Below, piece after piece: positions 47,040 through 58,550 of a stretch of DNA of 64,000 bases. The notes beneath the pieces are model-generated. The model ran no database searches. It had not been told where the DNA came from and was given only the letters and a program-made list of their open reading frames with translations. Position 1 is the stretch's first letter. Every line of letters begins with the position of its first letter. This DNA comes from Paramacrobiotus metropolitanus (Eukaryota; Tardigrada; Eutardigrada; Parachela; Macrobiotidae), in contig NW_026570317.1 of the NCBI RefSeq assembly GCF_019649055.1, positions 310,001-374,000 on the forward strand. The letters run 5' to 3'. The position numbers and the translations under genes were made by a program.

Positions 47040-48600
47040 ATTAACGAAGCCACCCAGGAAGCGTGGTCCGAACAGTCTTCAAAAAACAGAGCACCTACAA
47101 GCGGTCGTGGTAACCACCAAGGAAAACAGAATAAATTTGTAAATTACGAGACATACCTGAGAAAATGCGATTGGATGAAAAGGACGGAATCCCAATCACA
47201 GCTTAAAGTTACAACTAATAATAGTTTCCAGATTTGAAGCCCTAATTAAACCATGAAGTTTGTTCAGCTCAGTTCGAAATTAATTGTACTGAGAATTTCC
47301 AAAATGCCAATGTACTGCTACAAATGTGTTAATATTTAAATAAATAAAATTCGCTAGCTTTCGCAAGCGAAAAGCGATTGAAATTACGACTAACAAAATT
47401 TCGCGGACGAATTTCCGAGCGCATAGCAACTTAACTACGCACCAGGAAATTTTCCGGGCGCATAAGAACAACCCATTTTATTTAATTTATTAGGCAGTAG
47501 AACCAATATCCAAAAATACGATTTGCGGCCAATGTATGTAAGACATAAGTAACCTGCAGCTACCGCAAAATCCAAAACATTTTTACGCGAGTCTAAATAT
47601 TTTTTCGATAAATGCACCTGTTTGACCAGAAAAATGTTGATACCATGAATCGAGCAGTTTTTTCTGATAAAAAACGTTTATTTTGAATAGTCGGGATTAT
47701 TAAATTCAAACAATTGACATTGTTGTTAACGGCAACGAAAGACGTTGCAGTCAAGCAGAATTTGTTCATTTTGGTCTTAAAAATGGCATTTCTTGTTTTG
47801 TAATAGTTTCTTCGAGTTCTGAAGTCAATGTTTTCCCGTACCGTCGCAACGGCTAACAAGTAAGTATAAGGCGTTTTATCTTTCTTTTTGTGCCGCTAGA
47901 CGAACTTGCACCACTGTTAAGTCCCACAGGTCCCTGCTCCCTGCCGGTACTCACATGCGTTTTGCGTTATGCAGCACATCGAGCGTTTTGTAGGATTTTT
48001 CCGCACACTATGTTCTGTGGAGCAAGTTCGTCGACCGGCCACAGTGTATGGCATAAATTTCACTTCCTTAAATGACGCCATTTTAACTTAATTATTTTGC
48101 GCAGTTTTTTTTATTCAAAAGTGCTGTGCGCCCATAAAATTTTGGGAAAGTAGTCAAATGGGTCTTTTTTTAATAAATAAACGCACAATGACTTTCCTAC
48201 AACAAAAACATTATCAGCCTGAAGGTTTCCTAAACTAGAATGGATAATAATGAGTGTGCCCTTATCAGCAGCAATTTTGATGACATGATGATTCTAATTT
48301 TTATGTAACTATTTTCTTATGTTCTCTAATTTTTTCCTGATGATTCATGCGTTAGTCAATCGGATTTCAGAATTTTCGAAAGAACCATTCTTCTGGCCTG
48401 GTCCTTTTGGTTATTTATTAAACAAGAACCAACCTCCCTGCCCGGATTTCTAATGAGAAAGACATTAATTAATTGTTCAATTTTTTGAGTGAAAAACGGA
48501 GATCTCGGATTTTTCGTTACAGGACATCTGCCAACTCAATCCATTTTTAGGAAAACATGTTGAAAAAAAGTCAAACTTTTGCAAAATGTTGGCTGAACTT
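47040..48600. other. No supported gene
   Basis: AT-rich sequence between the protease remnant and foldback copy 3. Only short frames without motifs were found. Confidence 0.45.
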
Positions 48601-48607
48601 TCTTTTG

Positions 48608-49292
48608 GGTTAAGGGATTTGGCCCGGTACATAGCACCAAATTCGTGTACATCCACGGGAACTTTCGCTGCCGCGCTTTCCCAAACACTTTTTGCATTGC
48701 TTTATGGCATTTTGTAGCCAAAAGAATTGTATACGTAGTTGGGAAATCCGTTTGCGCGCGCAACATCCGGTTGCAGAGTTATGAGGGTCGCAAAATTCCA
48801 AAAGTTTAAATGCATTCAGGTGTACCAAAAGTCTCATTATGGACCGATCCCTTTCGAATTTTGCACGTAAATGCACATAATCATGAAGATTGCTTTGGTA
48901 CGGAACCAGACTTCTACGATTTTTTTCAAATTTTAAAATGAATTTTAAAATTTTTGAAATTCACTTTAAAATTCGAAAAAATTGTAGAAGTCTCGGTACG
49001 TACCAATACAATCTTCATGACTATGTGCATTTACGTGCGAAATTCGAAAGGGGTCGGTCCATAGACTTTTGGTACACCTGAATGCATTTAAACTTTTTGG
49101 AATTTTGTTACCCCCATAACTCTGCAACCGGATGTTGCGCGCGCAAACGGATTTCACAACTACGTATACAATTCTTTTGGCTACAAAATGCCTTAAAGCA
49201 ATGCAAAAAGGTGTTTTGGGAGTGCGCGACAGCGAAAGTTCCCGTCAATGTACACGAATTTAGTGCTATGTACCGGGACAAATCCCTTAATA
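48608..49292. mobile_element. Long foldback element, copy 3
   Basis: Ends are TTAAGGGATTTGGCCCGGTA on the left and TACCGGGACAAATCCCTTAA on the right. Arms of about 300 bases share CATCCGGTTGCAGAGTTATG-type phrases and meet at a TTTTAAAATG-rich centre near 48.94-48.98 kb. Confidence 0.85.
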
Positions 49293-49414
49293 AAAACTGC
49301 TTTTTTGAATGAAACCAAAATGATATTAAACAATTGCTGGACTGATCTGGCGCATTTCAGTAAACCAAGCCACCATTTTGTAATTTGTATCCGCTTATCA
49401 TTTTTTTTATGAAA

Positions 49415-50106
49415 GGGGAATTCAGTGTCGCACTCTACATCTCCCCTGTACTGCTGTTATGGCTGAACAGGGGTTTTCAAAGCGCTGCATTTATACCTGC
49501 ACATTGATGCAAGTACTGTACATACCGCGTACGGCGCAATGATAATCAACCAAGTGCTGCAATCACTGCAGTGATACTGCAGAATTTGCATTTTGTTGTG
49601 CGTCGCACAGGCAGAATCCTTGAAGTGTGCTCAAATCTGGTTCAAAACGGCATATTTATCACTTGAAATGATTCCCGTAACCTTATTCTTCATTTTGCAA
49701 CCAAAGTTGCGCAGAAGAAACCACTTTTTCGCCCGAAAATCGAAAATCAAAAGATAAACTCTCCAAACGTGAGCCAAATCACGATGCCACACCGCGCGGT
49801 GCCACCTGCGTCACGCGCCGGATGTCCACAGAATTCGTTTTTCCAACAATAATAATGTTAAACAATTCGGATTTTGATTAATAACCTCATCTCTAAAGTT
49901 TTGTTCGTTATTAATATTTCGATGGATATGCAATCCGCATTAGTAAAATGAATAAATTAATAAAATTTGCACGGTACATGTACCTGCATCAATGTGCAGG
50001 TATAAATGTGGCGAGTTTTAAAAGCCCTGTTCAGCCATGACGTGAAAGTCCGTACGGATGACTGGAGCACTAGAGGGGAGATGTAGAGTGCGACACTGAA
50101 TTCCCC
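49415..50106. mobile_element. Terminal-inverted-repeat element inserted upstream of gene E
   Basis: The left end GGGGAATTCAGTGTCGCACT and the right end AGTGCGACACTGAATTCCCC are perfect inverted repeats. Inner matches include ACCTGCACATTGATGCA on the left and TGCATCAATGTGCAGGT on the right. The element is about 690 bases long with no clear protein. It interrupts upstream sequence that is continuous in the flanks of genes D and G. Confidence 0.8.
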
Positions 50107-50454
50107 ATATATAATGTTCCGTGGTACATTATCAGCATCATGTCCTGGTGGTAGCTGTAACACCAATTATTCATTTTACGGAATAATAATAATGCAGTTG
50201 GCCACACCGCTGCTTGAAGAGAACAACACCACTTGACAGTTCCGGTGAAATCTTTTTCGCTGTGATCGCAATTCCAAGGCGGCGGTTTGTACTTCCCTAA
50301 GTTATTTTGCAAGCCAATTCGCATTAACTAACAGCTTCGTGGCAAGTGGTCTCTGTCGCTCCGGCTATCGATACCGGTGGTTGTCGGAAATTGCATTATT
50401 GTTGCTATTGCATTCCTTGAATTTTTTATGGTTCTCAACGCTATGATCGAAAAA

Positions 50455-50521
50455 TCAGCAGATTAAGGATATTATATTGCTGACATAAAGTTTTGACCAG
50501 CTTGGAAAATATATTTATAAA
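50455..50521 (+). promoter_or_regulatory. Inverted TCAGCA/TGCTGA motif and TATA box of gene E
   Basis: TCAGCAGATTAAGG...TTGCTGAC (50455-50484) is followed by ATATTTATAAACGG (TATAAA within 50514-50521), about 110 bases before the start codon. Confidence 0.6.
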
Positions 50522-50631
50522 CGGTGAGCAAAATCCAGTAGCGTTCATCACTTGCTAAGTTTATAAAGATTCACCGGAGATATTTGAGGTTTATTCTTTA
50601 TCACGTTTCGTAGTTTTCTTTGCTTTCCACC

Positions 50632-52874
50632 ATGAAATTGATCATCCTCGCTGGTATACTGGTTGTCGCCGCTACGAGCAGTAAGTGACCTTTGTTAGCG
50701 CTTCCGTGAGTTGATTAGTTGTCTCTGGCTTAAACCTTTCACACTCAATTTCATCCTGTTAACTGCAGTGGCTCAACCTGACCAACATCCGCAGTCCGAA
50801 TGCTGTCACTTACAGAAGTACCACTTGGGCATAAATTCTACGCTGAAGGATCCCAAAAAAAAGCCGTGGCAGTAAGTTATTTCTTTTTCTCTAAGAACCA
50901 GCAGAATATTTGCGATCATCGGTAGAACGCATTTGATAATTACGAGTACGAGTATTACCGAGAGCACCACAGACATAACTTACTGTTCCCGGCTAACAAT
51001 ACCGTATCGGTCTCTTGCAAACCGTTTTCAAAAGATAGCGTTAGGTGAACATAAAATAAAATAGAGAGTTTTGATGATTATATTTCACTATTCTTCTTTC
51101 CTGTTCACTCAGGAATTGCATTTGTATCTTTAGAAAAATGAAAAGCAGTTGAGAAATTTCTTAGCGTGACTAGTGGCTACCCTGTATGATAGCAATTGCT
51201 TATGGTAAAACTTACAACGATAACATTCACCATGTGGCCGAAATACATTGAAACGATGTCTCATAATAACGAACATAGTTTTATTTGCTCAGTTAAAAAC
51301 CTCACCGATTTTTCTTTTTGACTTTGTGCTGGCACAGATGCTAATCGTTGTGATGTGATTTTCTTTACAAACTAGTTCCGCCATCCGCGTGGGCCAGATC
51401 CTGTATGCGACCTCTATGCGCGCCTTCGAAGACATTGAACGCCACAAAGAAATCATCTCCAAGGGCGGCACCCACAACGAAACACTGCGGATCATGGATT
51501 TGACGGGCCAGATTCTCCATGCAGCCGGCTGCACCTGGAACGATGTGCACGATGTGGTGGTGCTGTTTACCGACAGCCCTGCCAACTTCACTACGACCTA
51601 CGAACAAGTTAACGCTACCATGCACGAATTCTGCGACAGACCTGAAAACAACTGCTCTGGTGTAAGTTCGCTGCACATTTTTCCTTGGTACTCGTCCTTT
51701 TCATCGGTGTACCGCAGTTTCCTTGGACCGCCCATTTTCGGACTGCAAAATCTATGAAAGACAACGCCACCGTCGAATTCACAGTACAGGCTAGCAACTG
51801 CGACTGGAAAGGCGAAGGTAATGAGTAGTCGAATTCGCATTCCCGCGAGTCGACCGACTGACTTTGCCTGACATCCCGCACATTCAGTATCATGCTGTGG
51901 ATTGCAGTGGCCGACCGTATTGACAAGGATAAAAGTTCACAGCCCGAATGCTGCAGCGTATCAGAGCACAGCGTATCAAAGCACATTATGGGCCCGAATC
52001 ATGAGCTGGATAAGCTAATTGAAGGCTCCAACAAGCCATATCAGTAAGTTATTTCTTAGCGCCAAAATAATGTCAATGACGCAGTGACATTCAGTGGACC
52101 GTGCCAATCAGTGTTTCCCGAAAGTGGGTATGGATTACTTGCAAAATGTTTTCCCTCAGACATTTTATAGTGAAATATATAGCACGATACAGCATACCTG
52201 GTCGTTCGTTCGTAGCTTTCTTTTTGTCTTGAAACGTCAGACAGGTATACTGACTGACGAAAACTGTAATAAACTTTCGTTGACATAATATAGTTAATTA
52301 TTAGATAACTTCGATAATTTGTTCCATGTTCGTTTTCCACTTCGCTTTCGCGTCTTCGATGGTAGCAGCTGAGAAATTTGTGTAACTTACAACAGTTGGC
52401 GGTGTCATCGCTTTGTTGTGATTGTTTCCGTTAATCAGAAGCGCCGTCCGTGTCGGACAGATCCTATACCTGAGCTCGGTGCGCGCCCCCGATCACGTCG
52501 TCAACGGCTTCGAAAACACCGACCGCTTGCGTAGCACGAACTTGCAAGCCGAATGGATCATGCGACAGTTGCACAATGCCCTCGAGAATTTCGGATGCAG
52601 GTGGTATAATGTTCACGATGTGACGGTGCTGGTCACCGGGGGCCCCGACGAATACCACCAAATTGACACAGCCGTGAAAGATTTCTGTAAACAACCAATC
52701 TTCCAGTGCGCTAGTGTAAGTTGATTGCAGATGTTCCTTGTTCATTCCCATTTTTTAACCGACTTATCGTAGTTACCTTGGGCTGCTCATTTGCGCACTG
52801 CTCCATCTCTCACCGGCAAGGCCACCGTTGAATTCACATTGCAAGCCAGCAACTGCCATTGGACAGAAAAGTAA
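50632..52874 (+). CDS. Secreted two-domain RidA-like protein, gene E (intact)
   Basis: Seven exons (50632-50680, 50769-50871, 51376-51661, 51718-51817, 51908-52043, 52439-52715, 52773-52874) add to 1053 bases, an open frame for 350 residues. Exon 1 is the signal peptide (MKLIILAGILVVAATS). Domain 1: QSECCHLQKYHLG, SAIRVGQILYATSMRAF, AGCTWNDVHDVVVLFTD, ENNCSG, FPWTAHFRTAKS, SNCDWKGE. Domain 2: QPECCSVSEHSV with a longer linker, SAVRVGQILYLSSVRAP, FGCRWYNVHDVTVLVTGG, LPWAAHLRTAPS, SNCHWTEK and stop. The exon 4 donor GAAG|GTAATG is phase 1 and fits exon 5. If it were not used, a TAG would follow within four codons, so a short single-domain form is conceivable. No signal exon lies between the domains. 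Unlike D and G it has no minus-strand partner, and transposable elements occupy the region upstream. Confidence 0.85.
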
Positions 52875-53674
52875 GCCAGTGATTCATACGGTCTACGGAT
52901 AACACAAACACCTTGGCTTTCGACCATGTACCAGCGTCGTCTGGACGTACATCCACTAAGTTACTAAGAACACCCATTCCGAATGCTTTTTTCGTTGCAT
53001 GCATCAGTTTTAAACGTTGCCATAAGCGCCTTCTGTGTTCCCGCATAGATTTTGTTTCCTTTGGTTTTGCTTTCCTAATTTTCGCACTGACTGGTGTAAT
53101 TTGCGGCAAGATAGGCGGGGTGTTAAACGAACAGCAATAAACGCATCGTCATAATGAATGCAAGAACTTCAGAAATTGCTCTAGGCTTTAGCCCTTCGTA
53201 GCAATTTTGTTTAAGCACCGGCTTCAGATTCTGTACTTGTGTGCCTGCTATAATAAGTTTTTACGACGACTGGAAAAAAAACTTGACTTTTTGGGCACGC
53301 CAATGTTCCGAAGTTCCTTTTTTAGGATTTTGCAAAAATTTCAGGTCGATGCGGCGTGCACGAAAAAGCACGCTGTTCGCTGCGTGAACGGCTTTTCAAA
53401 AGTGAGTTTTTTTACGTTTGCGTTTACCTGATTTGATAGCCGAGTCTTCTGACTGTGACTATTAAGCACTTCACAGTACTGCACCAACAATAACAAGCAA
53501 TAGTAGGAAAAAGATGCGAGTTCACGAGAGCTTACGATTACGATCACCAAAATCGAGAAACACCAGATATCAGGGCCAGATATCAGGGCTTATATATCGT
53601 GCGGCCAGATATCAGGGCTTATATCTTAGAATATGTAGCTTTCGATATTAATGTATTTAGTCATTCTATGATCA

Positions 53675-54075
53675 CTAAAACTTCTGCTTTCGCGCACTCC
53701 GAATCGCTTTTTTCTAATACTTTATGTCGTTCCAAAGTTAAATGATTTGTATACATTATTCTGAAACCCGTTTGCGCGCACAACATCCGGTTGCCGAGAT
53801 ATGGCGTACCAAAATGGGTGAAAAGTTTAAATGCATTGTTGCGTACCAAAATTGTGGTTATTATCTGATCTTCTTGAAACTTTGCTACAAGAGACACCTT
53901 GCCATATATTGGAATTGAACAATATCAGATCCACATCATTTTTTTCCGATTTTAAAATGAATTTCAAAACTTTCAAAATTCGTTTTAAAATTATGGAAAA
54001 ATGCTATGAACCTACAATTAGTTCCCTTTCGACGTTATGGTCATGTGTCTTTTGCAACAAAGATTCAAGAAGACG
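53675..54075. mobile_element. Long foldback element, copy 4 (right arm truncated)
   Basis: The left arm and AT-rich centre match the other copies (CTTTCGCGCACTCCGAATCG, GTTTGCGCGCACAACATCCG, CTTGAAACTTTGCTACAAGA). The right arm breaks off after AACAAAGATTCAAGAAGACGG, so this copy has lost its outer right half. The outer left end is also missing. Confidence 0.75.
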
Positions 54076-54322
54076 GTTTGTCTGCTGGTTTTGTTATTGC
54101 TTCTTTATGGCAAAGTGACCAGACGAGTACAGACCAACGAGTGCCTTAAAGCAGTGTGCTCTTGAATACACTTACTAATTGACATTACCATGCTGTATTT
54201 ATTGTATTATCTCTTAGATATAGTTTTGCAATGCATGGCAACATGTGCCATTGCCATATCGCATCATCTACCTGCTGTATTTCTGTCTTTGTTGTCAGTT
54301 ACGCGTTAAGTAGCAAAATTTA

Positions 54323-54530
54323 ATCGGCCGAAGCGAAGCGAAGGTCCTCTATGGTCAAGAAAACTGGAATTTTGTCTGTCCGTCGGTCACGCACTGATCT
54401 GTTTGTCGGTCACAGTAGCAGGGTCATAGTATTATTATGTTTTTATCGGACAGATTAGTGCGTGACCGACGGACAGACAAAATTCCAGTTTTCTTGACCA
54501 TAGAGGACCTTCGCTTCGCTTCGGTCGATA
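54323..54530. repeat. Near-perfect palindrome of about 205 bp
   Basis: The left half starts TCGGCCGAAGCGAAGCGAAG and continues GGTCCTCTATGGTCAAGAAA. The right half is its complement, ending CTTCGCTTCGCTTCGGTCGA. The arms are about 95 bases with almost no mismatch, so the copy is young. A decayed partial copy is at 58.2-58.3 kb. Confidence 0.9.
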
Positions 54531-54670
54531 AAAACTACTGCTGCATTTTAGTTCACATTCCAAATTTTACTGATCAGCATCACTGGGCTCGCTTCGTCGG
54601 TCTGCACACTGTCGTTAGATTATCTCATTCACTTCCTTCGATACCTGGCGTCAGCGTTTTAGTATATCAT

Positions 54671-54748
54671 GGCCGCACACAAAACAACCAAAAATAAGGC
54701 CATACGTATTCACGTATGGCCTTATTTTTCGCTGTTTTGTGTGCGGCC
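54671..54748. repeat. 78-bp hairpin-forming inverted repeat
   Basis: GGCCGCACACAAAACAACCA, then AAAATAAGGCCATACGT, is followed closely by the complement ACGTATGGCCTTATTTTTCG and TTTTGTGTGCGGCC. The loop is only a few bases. The transcript would fold into a stem of about 36 pairs. Confidence 0.85.
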
Positions 54749-55021
54749 AGTGGTCAGCAAGTTGAAAATTCGTGGGTCATCCTAAATTCGACAACATCAT
54801 TTGCGGAGATTATAAATCTTTCAGCCAGTATTGTAATTGCGCCATCGCATTCTACGCTGGCGACATTACCGGTTACCAGTAAATTCGCCTGTGACTGGAT
54901 GCCGGGTCCGAGATTATATGCGATATCGACACACAGTGTCAGGTTTTCCATAGGTTTGTCAGCATTGCAAAAATGCAGGCTTCTTATTAAACAGAATAAT
55001 GCTTCGTGAACATTACTCTAG

Positions 55022-55582
55022 GTGTGACGACAACGGAACCTTGACCAGCTATTTGTGCCCCAATATGACCGTTTTCAATCCGATTACATTGGTCTGTGAT
55101 AACATTTCCAATGTTGACTGCCAAAAGTAAGCGGTTAAACATCTAGTACTGTCTTACAACTTACAAGGGATCAAATCCTAAGTGTACAAAGTACGGACAC
55201 TGGCAACGGCGATGACATTATTTTCAGGTTTTATCGGTATTTCGATTACTCCGAAGTCTACCAACGTCACCTCCCTCTCATGTCGCCAAACGTATAAGCC
55301 TTAGTAAACGGTGCCGAACCCCCCTCCGCTGCACCTGCAGCGGAACCTGTCCCGGGCAAAGCTACTGCCGCGCCCAGCTCTCCGGCACCAGCCGGCAAGG
55401 ACCCGGTCAAACCTATCAAAGTCGAAGGAAAGACCGCGATTTTCGCCAAGAGTGGTCCCGCCGGGCAGCCCTCTTCCGCTACCGCTCAGTCCAACGCATC
55501 AATAATCACCCCGGCCAAGGAAGAAGCGGCACCGGCTAAGGATGCTACCATGCCAACCACCTTACCTTCATCTCCGGAATAA
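55022..55582 (+). pseudogene. Chitin-binding type-2 domain fragment with Pro/Ala-rich tail
   Basis: Exon 55022-55126, preceded by an acceptor CTCTAG and ending AAAA|GTAAGC, encodes CDDNGTLTSYLCPNMTVFNP followed by ITLVCDNISNVDC. The C-P-x-x-x-x-F-x-P ... C-D ... V-x-C pattern is the second half of a peritrophin-A/CBM14 chitin-binding domain, typical of secreted cuticle or gut-lining proteins of invertebrates. The next exon, from 55228, continues FYRYFDYSEVYQRHLPLMSP, then meets one in-frame TAA (55295-55297). Beyond it the same frame stays open through a Pro/Ala/Lys-rich tail (EPVPGKATAAPSSPAPAGKD) to a stop at 55580. The first half of the domain and any signal peptide were not found. The in-frame stop argues for a pseudogene, unless the stop is a sequence error or is removed by a very short intron. 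Confidence 0.55.
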
Positions 55583-56082
55583 TCTGGATGTTTGGCACAC
55601 AACTATAGCATGCAAGCAGCTAGAATCATTATAGCAGCGTTAATGAGAAATGTTTATCGGAAGTTTTTTCTATTTTCTCTTGGAAGTCAGTTGCTGAAAA
55701 TGTAGTTTGACAAAAAGCGTGTTCTGATATTTCTATCAACTAAATAAGTTGCCACTGTTACCGCTACCGGCGCCACGCATACGTTAATTATCTCAGCAAT
55801 CTCACTCCGCATTAAACTGCTCAACAATCAGTATTCACGGATACGCTGGCTGTCAATTAGGCCGAACACCTTTTTTTAATCAGCCGCAGCATGTTTGTGT
55901 TTGACTTGTGCTGAATCATTATGACCCGCGGCAATACGGCGGGGTGCAAAACGTGGCAGTGGCACCTGCCACTGGCACTTTGGCAAGCGATAAAACCTGG
56001 AGACTCTGTCAACAGACAAGCGATAAAAGCTGGCAGATGCCAGAAACAATATGGCGATAGATACATCTAGGTGCGGATGTCG

Positions 56083-56337
56083 TTACTGCATATACCTGAC
56101 AGCGTGAAAGTGGGGAGAAAAGTTAAAAGCGTTCTGCAAAATTGCCTGATAACAAACATCATCGCGCCAGGTGTCATCCAGAAGCCGAGCACGGGGTTTC
56201 GGTCGTGAGCTGCGATCATCGGATTTCGGAGCACAAAAAACAAAGGTAATGTTAAGGTTTAGTGGAGTGACCCACTTCGACTCAAATAATTCCAGGAAAA
56301 CATAAGATATCTGTTGTCTTTGTGTCCCGATTCGCAT
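56083..56337 (-). CDS. Unrecognised open frame
   Basis: A minus-strand frame of 84 codons includes ISYVFLELFESKWVTPLNLN and LLDDTWRDDVCYQAILQNAF. The composition is protein-like but it has no recognisable motif and no clear splice partners. It could be an exon of an unknown gene or chance. Confidence 0.2.
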   Translation of the reverse strand: MRIGTQRQQISYVFLELFESKWVTPLNLNITFVFCAPKSDDRSSRPKPRARLLDDTWRDDVCYQAILQNAFNFSPHFHAVRYMQ

Positions 56338-56454
56338 TGCCGATCTGCCTCATGCTTGGCATGGTACTACCGGTAATTTGTAATTTGTACTTAGCACGTA
56401 CTACTAATTATTGATGATACATGCCTGTGAATGTTCTGGCTACGCCATTGTGCA

Positions 56455-57345
56455 TGTACAGCGGAACCATTTGGTGGCGGTGACAATGAAAGAACACCAC
56501 GATTTACATGGAATGTGAGGATATAAACAGCCGCCATGCATATGTGCAATTGTTAACAGTGCATTTGTTAAGGGAAGTGGGCCGGTACATGGTACCAAAT
56601 ACGTGTACATGCAATAAACCTTTCGCGCACTCCCAACCACACTTTTGTTTCGGTTTATGACGTTTTTGAAGCAAGAAGATTTGCATACAGTGGCGTGAAA
56701 ACCGTTTGCGCGAGCAACATCCGGTTCGGGGGTTATGGCTGTTAGAACATTCCAAAAAGTTTGAATGCGTTCAGGTGTACCAAAAGTCTCATTACGGACC
56801 GATCTCCCTCGAATTTTGCACGAAAATGCACATAACCACGAAGAACGTTTTTACACCAATCCACTGTTCTAGCATGTTTTTCAAATTTTAAAATGAATTT
56901 CAAAACTTTAAAATTCATTTTAAAATTTGAAAAAAAATTATGGAAGTCTGAATCGGTGTAAAAACGATCTTCATGGTTATGTGCATTTACTTGAAAAATT
57001 TGAGGGAGATCGGTCCATAATGAGACTTTTGGTACACGTGAACGCGTTTAAACTTTTTGGAATTTTCTAACAGCCATAACGTCCTAACCGGATGTTGCGC
57101 GTATAAACGGTACGCCTGTGTATACAAATCTTCTGGCTACAGAATGCTATAAGCCTAAACAAAAAAGTGTTTGGGAGTGCGCGAAAGTAAACGTTTTCGC
57201 GAATATACACGAATTTGGTACCATATATCGGGCCACTTCCCTTAACAATGCATATGTGCATTTGGTGGCGGTAACCGATGAACGGACATCACATTTTCCA
57301 TTAACACTGAACATAAAGGGACCTTCTCTACGCTTCGGTCAACAA
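56455..57345. mobile_element. CGACCGAAGCG-type element interrupted by a foldback element
   Basis: The outer parts (TTTGGTGGCGGTAACCGATG to GACCTTCTCTACGCTTCGGTC on the right; ATATAAACAGCCGCCATGCA, then TATGTGCAATTGTTAAC, on the left) are the complement of the element at 44244-44440. Between them lies foldback copy 5. The right end carries the same terminal motif in reverse (CTACGCTTCGGTC). Confidence 0.6.
56560..57250. mobile_element. Long foldback element, copy 5 (nested)
   Basis: Ends are GTTAAGGGAAGTGGGCCGGT on the left and GGGCCACTTCCCTTAAC on the right. Arms of about 300 bases surround a TTTTAAAATG-rich centre. Inserted in the element described at 56455-57345. Confidence 0.85.
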
Positions 57346-57467
57346 GCTGCTGATAAACTACACCGCCTCCGATGGAACCGGCGATAAGTCATTGTTGCAG
57401 CGATTCTACCGTTCGAATTGTCCAACGAAAGGGCGCTCATGTGATATGCTGATGAAGGACGGTTCGA

Positions 57468-57961
57468 CTAAACGATTCTGCTGCTTCGCTTCCGCTGTGC
57501 CCAAAACGCCCCGGGCAATGCCAAACGGGTTTCAGCAATAACCCACGACATCTGGCGCCGGTACGCGTGATACAGCGAGTGTTTGATAAGGTCACGGCTG
57601 TGCATGCGAGCTGGGCGCTGGTGTAGGCAGTAGTGCTCGCCCATGGATCTATGCCAGGTATCTATCTGATGGTCGTTTTGACTATTGTATTTCCCTTTTT
57701 GTCCGAAGAATTTCAGCCAGGTAGACGGCAAAAAAAGTACGTACCGTTGAGTTATCTAAACTGCCTTGTACATTGATAATACTATTATATTCCAGGGGTA
57801 GGTTCCTAATTGGGCTAATTTTACCTAAAGAATTGCCTGAACAGAAAATAGTACTTGGGCAGATCAAGCATTTACCAGTAAGGCTATCGTTTGAAAGAAA
57901 ACGAAAATTTCCTGATTTCAAGCCGCGTGATGTACCTTGGCTAATAAACAAATGTATCTAA
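57468..57961. other. Unassigned open frames on both strands
   Basis: On the minus strand 57468-57700 a frame reads SRDLIKHSLYHAYRRQMSWV and WVIAETRLALPGAFWAQRKR. On the plus strand 57773-57961 another reads LILPKELPEQKIVLGQIKHL and ends KFPDFKPRDVPWLINKC. Both look more protein-like than random but have no recognisable family, and I cannot choose between exon and transposon remnant. Confidence 0.25.
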
Positions 57962-58189
57962 TGTACCTTAGCTGTTACTATGATCCAAAGTCTATACTTA
58001 ATTGAGTGCTAACTAAATACATCTTCAATAAGCCATGCTCCGCAGTGACTTCGCATTGTACTTGATACTGTCACGCTCATTCACTACAATAAAAAAGGCT
58101 TTACTATGACTGCTCTACTTCATGATATGATTTGCGCTAAACCTTGGTCGTCAATTACAGTCCCTATACTTAGTGCGTCACTGACTGGT

Positions 58190-58300
58190 TATTGCATGGC
58201 CGACAGGTTAGTGCGTGACCTATAAGTTATTGTAACCAAAAGACAGACAAAAGTCCCATTTTCTGAACATGGAGGACCTTCGCTTCCGTCGACAATGACG
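58190..58300. repeat. Partial copy of the 54.3-kb palindrome family
   Basis: GTTAGTGCGTGACC and, further on, CATGGAGGACCTTCGCTTCC match the right half of the palindrome at 54323-54530 with several changes. The left half is not preserved. Confidence 0.65.
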
Positions 58301-58550
58301 CTTCTTATGTCTCAATTCATCTTATTGTGTTTCTTGCTAATAAACCCGATTCATGCATAAATTCAGAACGTAAACTCAAAAGCAAGTTAGTAACCAAGCA
58401 GAAACAAAAATGGCGCTTATGCAACATTTAAAACGATGATATGTGGCGGAAAAGGATGCGCAGTAAGCGTTTGTAGTAATTTAGTGGATGTCTTTTGAGA
58501 CGAAGCTGACACATGTTGGAAAGGCAAGCCAACCTCGTTTATCACCTGAA

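Noticed and set aside
52834-53109. Minus-strand frame with NHWLT resembling a Ulp1 catalytic His region
   Set aside because: The match lies on the complement of the last exon of gene E and is explained by that coding sequence.
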